Positions 22,701 through 25,305 of a DNA stretch of 25,305 nucleotides are shown here, piece by piece; the first letter of the stretch is position 1, and every line of letters starts with the position of its first letter. A program made the translations under genes and the position numbers. The stretch spans positions 1 to 25,305 of the forward strand of contig JBNGDJ010000026.1 in NCBI GenBank assembly GCA_049974825.1. Reading direction: 5' to 3'. Origin of the DNA: JBKHDT01 sp049974825 (GTDB lineage: Bacteria > Pseudomonadota > Gammaproteobacteria > Halothiobacillales > Halothiobacillaceae). Under the pieces are notes generated by a model that saw only the letters and a program-made list of their open reading frames with translations, was not told the origin of the DNA and searched no databases.

Positions 22701-23816
22701 CAGGGAGGTTTCCGCCACGTTGGTCGCCAGCACCACGCGCCGGCCGCCGTGCGGGGCGAAAATCCGTTGCTGCTCGGCGTTCGAAAGCCTGGCGTACAGC
22801 GGCAGGATTTCCGTGTGCCTGGGATGGTGCTTGCGCAACACTTCGGCCGTCTCGCGGATTTCCCGTTCACCGGGCAGGAACACCAGGATGTCTCCCGGCC
22901 CTTCCGCCGCCAGTTCGTCCACCGCGTCGGCAATCGCCTCGGGCAGGTCGCGGTCCCGGTCGTCCTCGTCCTCGCCGGCCAGCGGCCGGTAACGCACCTC
23001 GACCGGGTAACTGCGCCCCGACACGGTCAGCACCGGTGCCGGCTGCCCGTTGCGGTCGGCAAAATGCCGGGCGAACCGCTCCGGGTCCAGCGTGGCCGAG
23101 GTGATAATGAGCTTCAGGTCGGGCCGGCGGGGCAACAGTTGCCTCAGGTAGCCGAGCAGGAAATCGATGTTCAGGCTGCGCTCGTGCGCCTCGTCGATAA
23201 TCAGCGCCTCGTAGCGGTTCAGGAACCGGTCCCGGCTCATTTCCGCCAGCAGGATGCCGTCGGTCATCAGCTGGATCACCGAGTGCTCCGAGCTGCGATC
23301 GGTAAACCGGACCTTGTAGCCGACCGTCTCGCCCAGCTCACAACCCAGCTCCTCGCTGATTCGGGCCGCCACCGAACGGGCCGCCAGGCGGCGCGGCTGG
23401 GTGTGCCCCACCAGGCCCCGGGCGCCGAGCCCCAGTTCCAGCAGCATCTTCGGCAGCTGGGTCGTCTTGCCCGAGCCGGTTTCGCCGGCCAGGATCACGA
23501 CCTGGTGCTTGGCCAGGGTGTCGAGAATGTCTTCCCGGCGCTGGGAAACCGGCAAGTCCGGCGGGTAGTCCGGGCGCGGCAGGCCGGCTCGACGAGTCGC
23601 CACAACCGCCGCGGAGGCCTCGAAATCGTCCACCAGGGCTTGTAGCGCGGAATCATCGGCGGCCAGATCGCCCCGGGACCTTTCCAGCCGCTTGAGCCGC
23701 TGCAGCAGCCGATGACGGTCGACGGTGCGTACCTGGTCCAGGTTCGCCCGCAGAAAGGCGAGGATGTCGGGCGCCGAATGCGGGTCCGGAGTGCGCGATG
23801 CATGCATGGCGCGCAT
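19752..23816 (-). CDS. hrpA: ATP-dependent RNA helicase HrpA (DEAH box)
   Basis: A 1354-residue DEAH-box RNA helicase, comparable with E. coli HrpA (1300). E. coli HrpA is linked to mRNA processing and to rescue of stalled ribosomes. Motif I GETGSGKT is at 111-118, DEAH at 208-211 and SAT at 240-242. TNVAETSLTVPG and QRAGRCGR complete the helicase core. HA2 and OB-fold domains follow, and then the long DUF3418-type C-terminal region that separates HrpA from HrpB. The start ATG at 23816 has an alternative four codons downstream. The gene stands 156 nt upstream of dctP (same strand) and 56 nt after the lipoprotein gene. Confidence 0.96.
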   Translation of the reverse strand: MRAMHASRTPDPHSAPDILAFLRANLDQVRTVDRHRLLQRLKRLERSRGDLAADDSALQALVDDFEASAAVVATRRAGLPRPDYPPDLPVSQRREDILDTLAKHQVVILAGETGSGKTTQLPKMLLELGLGARGLVGHTQPRRLAARSVAARISEELGCELGETVGYKVRFTDRSSEHSVIQLMTDGILLAEMSRDRFLNRYEALIIDEAHERSLNIDFLLGYLRQLLPRRPDLKLIITSATLDPERFARHFADRNGQPAPVLTVSGRSYPVEVRYRPLAGEDEDDRDRDLPEAIADAVDELAAEGPGDILVFLPGEREIRETAEVLRKHHPRHTEILPLYARLSNAEQQRIFAPHGGRRVVLATNVAETSLTVPGIHYVIDSGLARVLRYSPRSRVQRLQVEPVSQASANQRAGRCGRLAPGVCIRLYDEADFLARPEFTDPEIRRSNLASVILRLEDLRLGHPEDFPFVDPPDTRQIQDARQLLFELGAMDARRRVTVAGRQLARLPIDPRLGRMLLAPESAQAREDALVVVAFLAIQDPRERPAERRQAADQAHARFRSEGSDFGAVLKLWTYYHDRARHLSQNKLRALCKDEFLSYVRMREWHELVGQLRAILHDLTDTPRHPPDHPARPVTDPAEIEVETGRLDALHRALLAGLLTHVGLRDEEARKKARNKAGGKPQPVFYLGTRNRRFHLFPGSSLAKTPPKWVMGVEIVETGRVYARMNAAINPRWIEPMAGHLVTRSHSEPHWDADRQRVDALETVTLFGLPIVTRRRVDFGRVDPVAAREIFIRRALVEGEYRTNARFFRQNRALIDEIRAMEAKARRPDILVDDETLFDFYDARIPADVHSGAGFEKWRRKAEAQDPAVLELTREMLMQREAGEVSAGRFPDQLRFGDLVLPLHYHFAPGAEDDGVTLRIPLAVLNQVDADRCQWLVPGLLEEKITGLIRSLPKSLRRQFVPAPEFARAVFERLAGQPPDGPLTDAVARVLRQMTGSELPQDAFDVSALDPHLLMRFEVVDDRGKPRAAGRDLEALRRRHAREAERDFARKSAAALDREDIQAWDFGPLPKTVTLEQAGAQLTGYPALIDQGDRVALKILDTAAAAQQAHRAGLTRLFLLALPQTVKALRQSLPLETACLQFAQVKARGPEQPHPPQWPFKPCDALKMQVIFKAADNAIAPQIDQIRDADAFEAMRAQLEQSLPAAAEALAGQVSTVLAHHHELRVRIKGRLPLSMIEAAREIGEQMDALIFQGFVWHTPADRLPELPRYIQAAERRLEKIERQPDRDRLLRVQFMPLAEKFQALAARGESDPAVIESLRWQLEELRVSLFAQELGVRDPVSVGKLERQLNAL

Positions 23817-23872
23817 TCTACCCCGGATGGCTGTGGCGCACCGCCCCCGCGGCGCGCGCCTTCAGCCCTGGG

Positions 23873-24991
23873 TCAAAAGCGCAGATCCGGGAAGGGGCTT
23901 TTGGCGGGTCCAAGGACCAGCCCTTGCGCGCATTCGGTTGACCCCTCGCTTGCCTCGCCCAATCGGTATGTCACCAGCGCCCCGGGGACAGCGGCATCCG
24001 TCCCGTAGCGAATCTCGGCCGTCTGGGCGCCTTGATGTCGAATTACGCCGGCGCTCGGGCAGACTCGGCCGTCTCGGTCACTGTCAAAGTCGAGGGACAG
24101 GGTAGTGGGCGTGGTCGTGGTAACCGAGCCGCCCAGCGCACTGCTGCCGAAACGGCCGGTCATGCCGGCGCTGCCGGCTTCCTGGATGCGCTCGCCATCT
24201 GCCGCCTGCGTGGACTGGCCCTGCAGGTCGACATGCACGGAGACATCCAGCCAGCCGCCGTAGACAACCGTCCCGTCCGCCTCGACGAACAGCCCCTCCA
24301 GCCTGCCGGCCTGCAGGGATTCGCTACCAGACCAGCGTTCGCGCCCGTCCGGCAGGGTTTCCCCGGCGTACTGCGTTTGCCAGCCCGTCTCGCCGGAAAG
24401 CACGAATGCGGGGGTATCCGCGCCGGGGACCGTCCCGGACATGGATGCTTCCAGCCGGACCCTTTCCTGCCAGCTGCCCGCGGTTTGCGTCCAGCGCGCG
24501 TCTTCGATGGTCTCCTGCATGATCCGGCCCTTCAGGCGCAGGCTGCGACCGTCGGTGAGCAACAGGACGCAGTCGGTCGCCTGAAGGCTGCGCTGCTCCC
24601 GCAGGCTGTCCCGCCAGCCCTCGGTGGTGTCTTCGGACGTTTCCAGGCTGACCCGCTCCTCGATGTAGCCACCGAGCGGACAGTCTCGTCGCGTCACGCT
24701 CGGGTTGTCCGCCGTGGCCGCCCGGGTAGCCAGCGCCGATCCGGAGACATCATGCAGGGGGAGCCGGTCGTTCAGCGCGGCCACGGCCGCCAGGGGCGCA
24801 TCGCCAATGCGGGTGGTCAACGTATCGAAGGTGGCGCGGGGCGATCCGAAACCTTCCAGCGCGGCGGGGGTGGAAAAAAGCCCGCGCACATCGTGCTTCG
24901 GGGCGTTTCGGTCATCGTCGCTGCAGCCGGCCAGGGCCAGGGCCGCGCCCAGTCCGCCTGCCACCAGCCAGGGTTTGATCGTCTGTTTCAT
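23873..24991 (-). CDS. Hypothetical lipoprotein
   Basis: I do not recognise a family. The 372-residue protein begins with a Sec/lipoprotein signal (MKQTIKPW, hydrophobic stretch, lipobox LAGC, lipid cysteine C23), followed by Asp-rich CSDDD. An Asp after the lipid cysteine can favour inner-membrane retention by the Lol rule for position +2, but here position +2 is Ser. The mature part is polar, with many short alternating segments suggesting beta structure. It has four further cysteines (in RRDCPLGG, ATDCVLLL, GRVCPSAG, STECAQG) that could form two disulfides. A strong Shine-Dalgarno GAGGAG, 9 nt before the ATG, fixes the start. It follows the partial gene at 25060 by 68 nt and is probably in one operon with it. 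Confidence 0.85.
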   Translation of the reverse strand: MKQTIKPWLVAGGLGAALALAGCSDDDRNAPKHDVRGLFSTPAALEGFGSPRATFDTLTTRIGDAPLAAVAALNDRLPLHDVSGSALATRAATADNPSVTRRDCPLGGYIEERVSLETSEDTTEGWRDSLREQRSLQATDCVLLLTDGRSLRLKGRIMQETIEDARWTQTAGSWQERVRLEASMSGTVPGADTPAFVLSGETGWQTQYAGETLPDGRERWSGSESLQAGRLEGLFVEADGTVVYGGWLDVSVHVDLQGQSTQAADGERIQEAGSAGMTGRFGSSALGGSVTTTTPTTLSLDFDSDRDGRVCPSAGVIRHQGAQTAEIRYGTDAAVPGALVTYRLGEASEGSTECAQGLVLGPAKSPFPDLRF

Positions 24992-25059
24992 GTCTTGATG
25001 CTCCTCAAGGAATCACTGCGGCCGCGCAGCAATTCCTGATGGATGGTTGCCGATTCGCG

Positions 25060-25305
25060 TTACTGCACGGCCACGCGCTGCTTGTCCACGAAGGGCGGAT
25101 TGGGTGTGCCGATGACCAGTGAATCGCTCTGCACGGCCCAGGGGAACGCGTCGCCCGGCCCCAGTCCGGCAGCCGCCGGGCTCAGGGGCAGGGCATTGCC
25201 CCGATTGTTTTTGCCGAGGACCGGTTGCGCCGTCAGGTGATAGCTGACGCTCTTGTCGTCACTGTCTTTCGGATCGGCGAGCGAGACCGAGTAACTGTCC
25301 TGGAA
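25060..25305 (-). CDS. C-terminal fragment of an unrecognised protein, truncated by window edge
   Basis: On the minus strand a frame runs open from the window edge to TAA at 25060-25062, giving 81 residues. It starts FQDSYSVSLADPKDSDDKS and ends NPPFVDKQRVAVQ. It is polar and rich in Ser, Asp and Pro, with no membrane segment and no motif I can assign. Codon use has the GC-rich third positions of its neighbours. It lies 68 nt upstream of the lipoprotein gene in the same direction, so the two may be co-expressed. The start lies outside the window. Confidence 0.7.
   Translation of the reverse strand, partial: FQDSYSVSLADPKDSDDKSVSYHLTAQPVLGKNNRGNALPLSPAAAGLGPGDAFPWAVQSDSLVIGTPNPPFVDKQRVAVQ

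Noticed and set aside
21729..23645. Plus-strand open frame of 638 codons over hrpA
   Set aside because: HrpA is complete on the minus strand. The other frame is low-complexity His/Gln/Arg sequence.
1..25305. tRNA or rRNA genes
   Set aside because: I saw no cloverleaf with a TTCGA-type arm and CCA-like end and no rRNA motif in any intergenic gap.

Overview
The window looks like a chromosomal stretch of a high-GC gammaproteobacterium. Support for this is the map-glnD-rluA cluster, the neighbouring argC and erpA, HrpA of the long proteobacterial type (about 1350 aa), a canonical PhoB box, and two Tat-dependent lipoproteins. I cannot name a genus. A run of exactly 100 N (16804-16903) is an assembly gap, so this is a draft or metagenome-derived contig.

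Layout. 1-3112 (+): the 3' part of a type I restriction gene (hsdR), overlapped by a YgjP/DUF45 zinc metalloprotease gene. 3343-5285 (+): a Na+/phosphate cotransporter with a PhoU-like tail behind a near-perfect Pho box. 5357-9372 (-): map, glnD and an RluA-type pseudouridine synthase packed as one operon. 9554-10060 (-): a Tat/lipobox TlpA-like thioredoxin. 10330-12171 (-): a CLC chloride protein with CBS domains. 12349-16093 (+): argC, erpA, citrate synthase and rimI. 16141-19595 (-): a DctP-type TRAP binding lipoprotein coupled by a 4-nt overlap to a PAS-GGDEF-EAL-CZB c-di-GMP protein, which holds the assembly gap. 19752-23816 (-): hrpA. 23873-25305 (-): an unrecognised lipoprotein and, upstream of it, the 3' end of another unrecognised gene.

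Most of the genes are housekeeping: nitrogen sensing (GlnD), N-terminal methionine removal (Map), rRNA/tRNA modification (RluA, RimI, HrpA), Fe-S delivery (ErpA), arginine synthesis (ArgC) and the TCA cycle (citrate synthase). The accessory part is the restriction/protease pair, the dctP/c-di-GMP pair and the terminal lipoprotein pair.

The most unusual content is between the genes. Most intergenic gaps longer than 100 bp carry members of one mosaic family of short palindromes (core CCATGGATGGATTTGTGC, flank GTGCAGAGTTTCCC). They are combined with further stem-loop modules that recur in both orientations and show paired base changes. I do not recognise this family. No transposase or REP-associated tyrosine transposase is present in the window.
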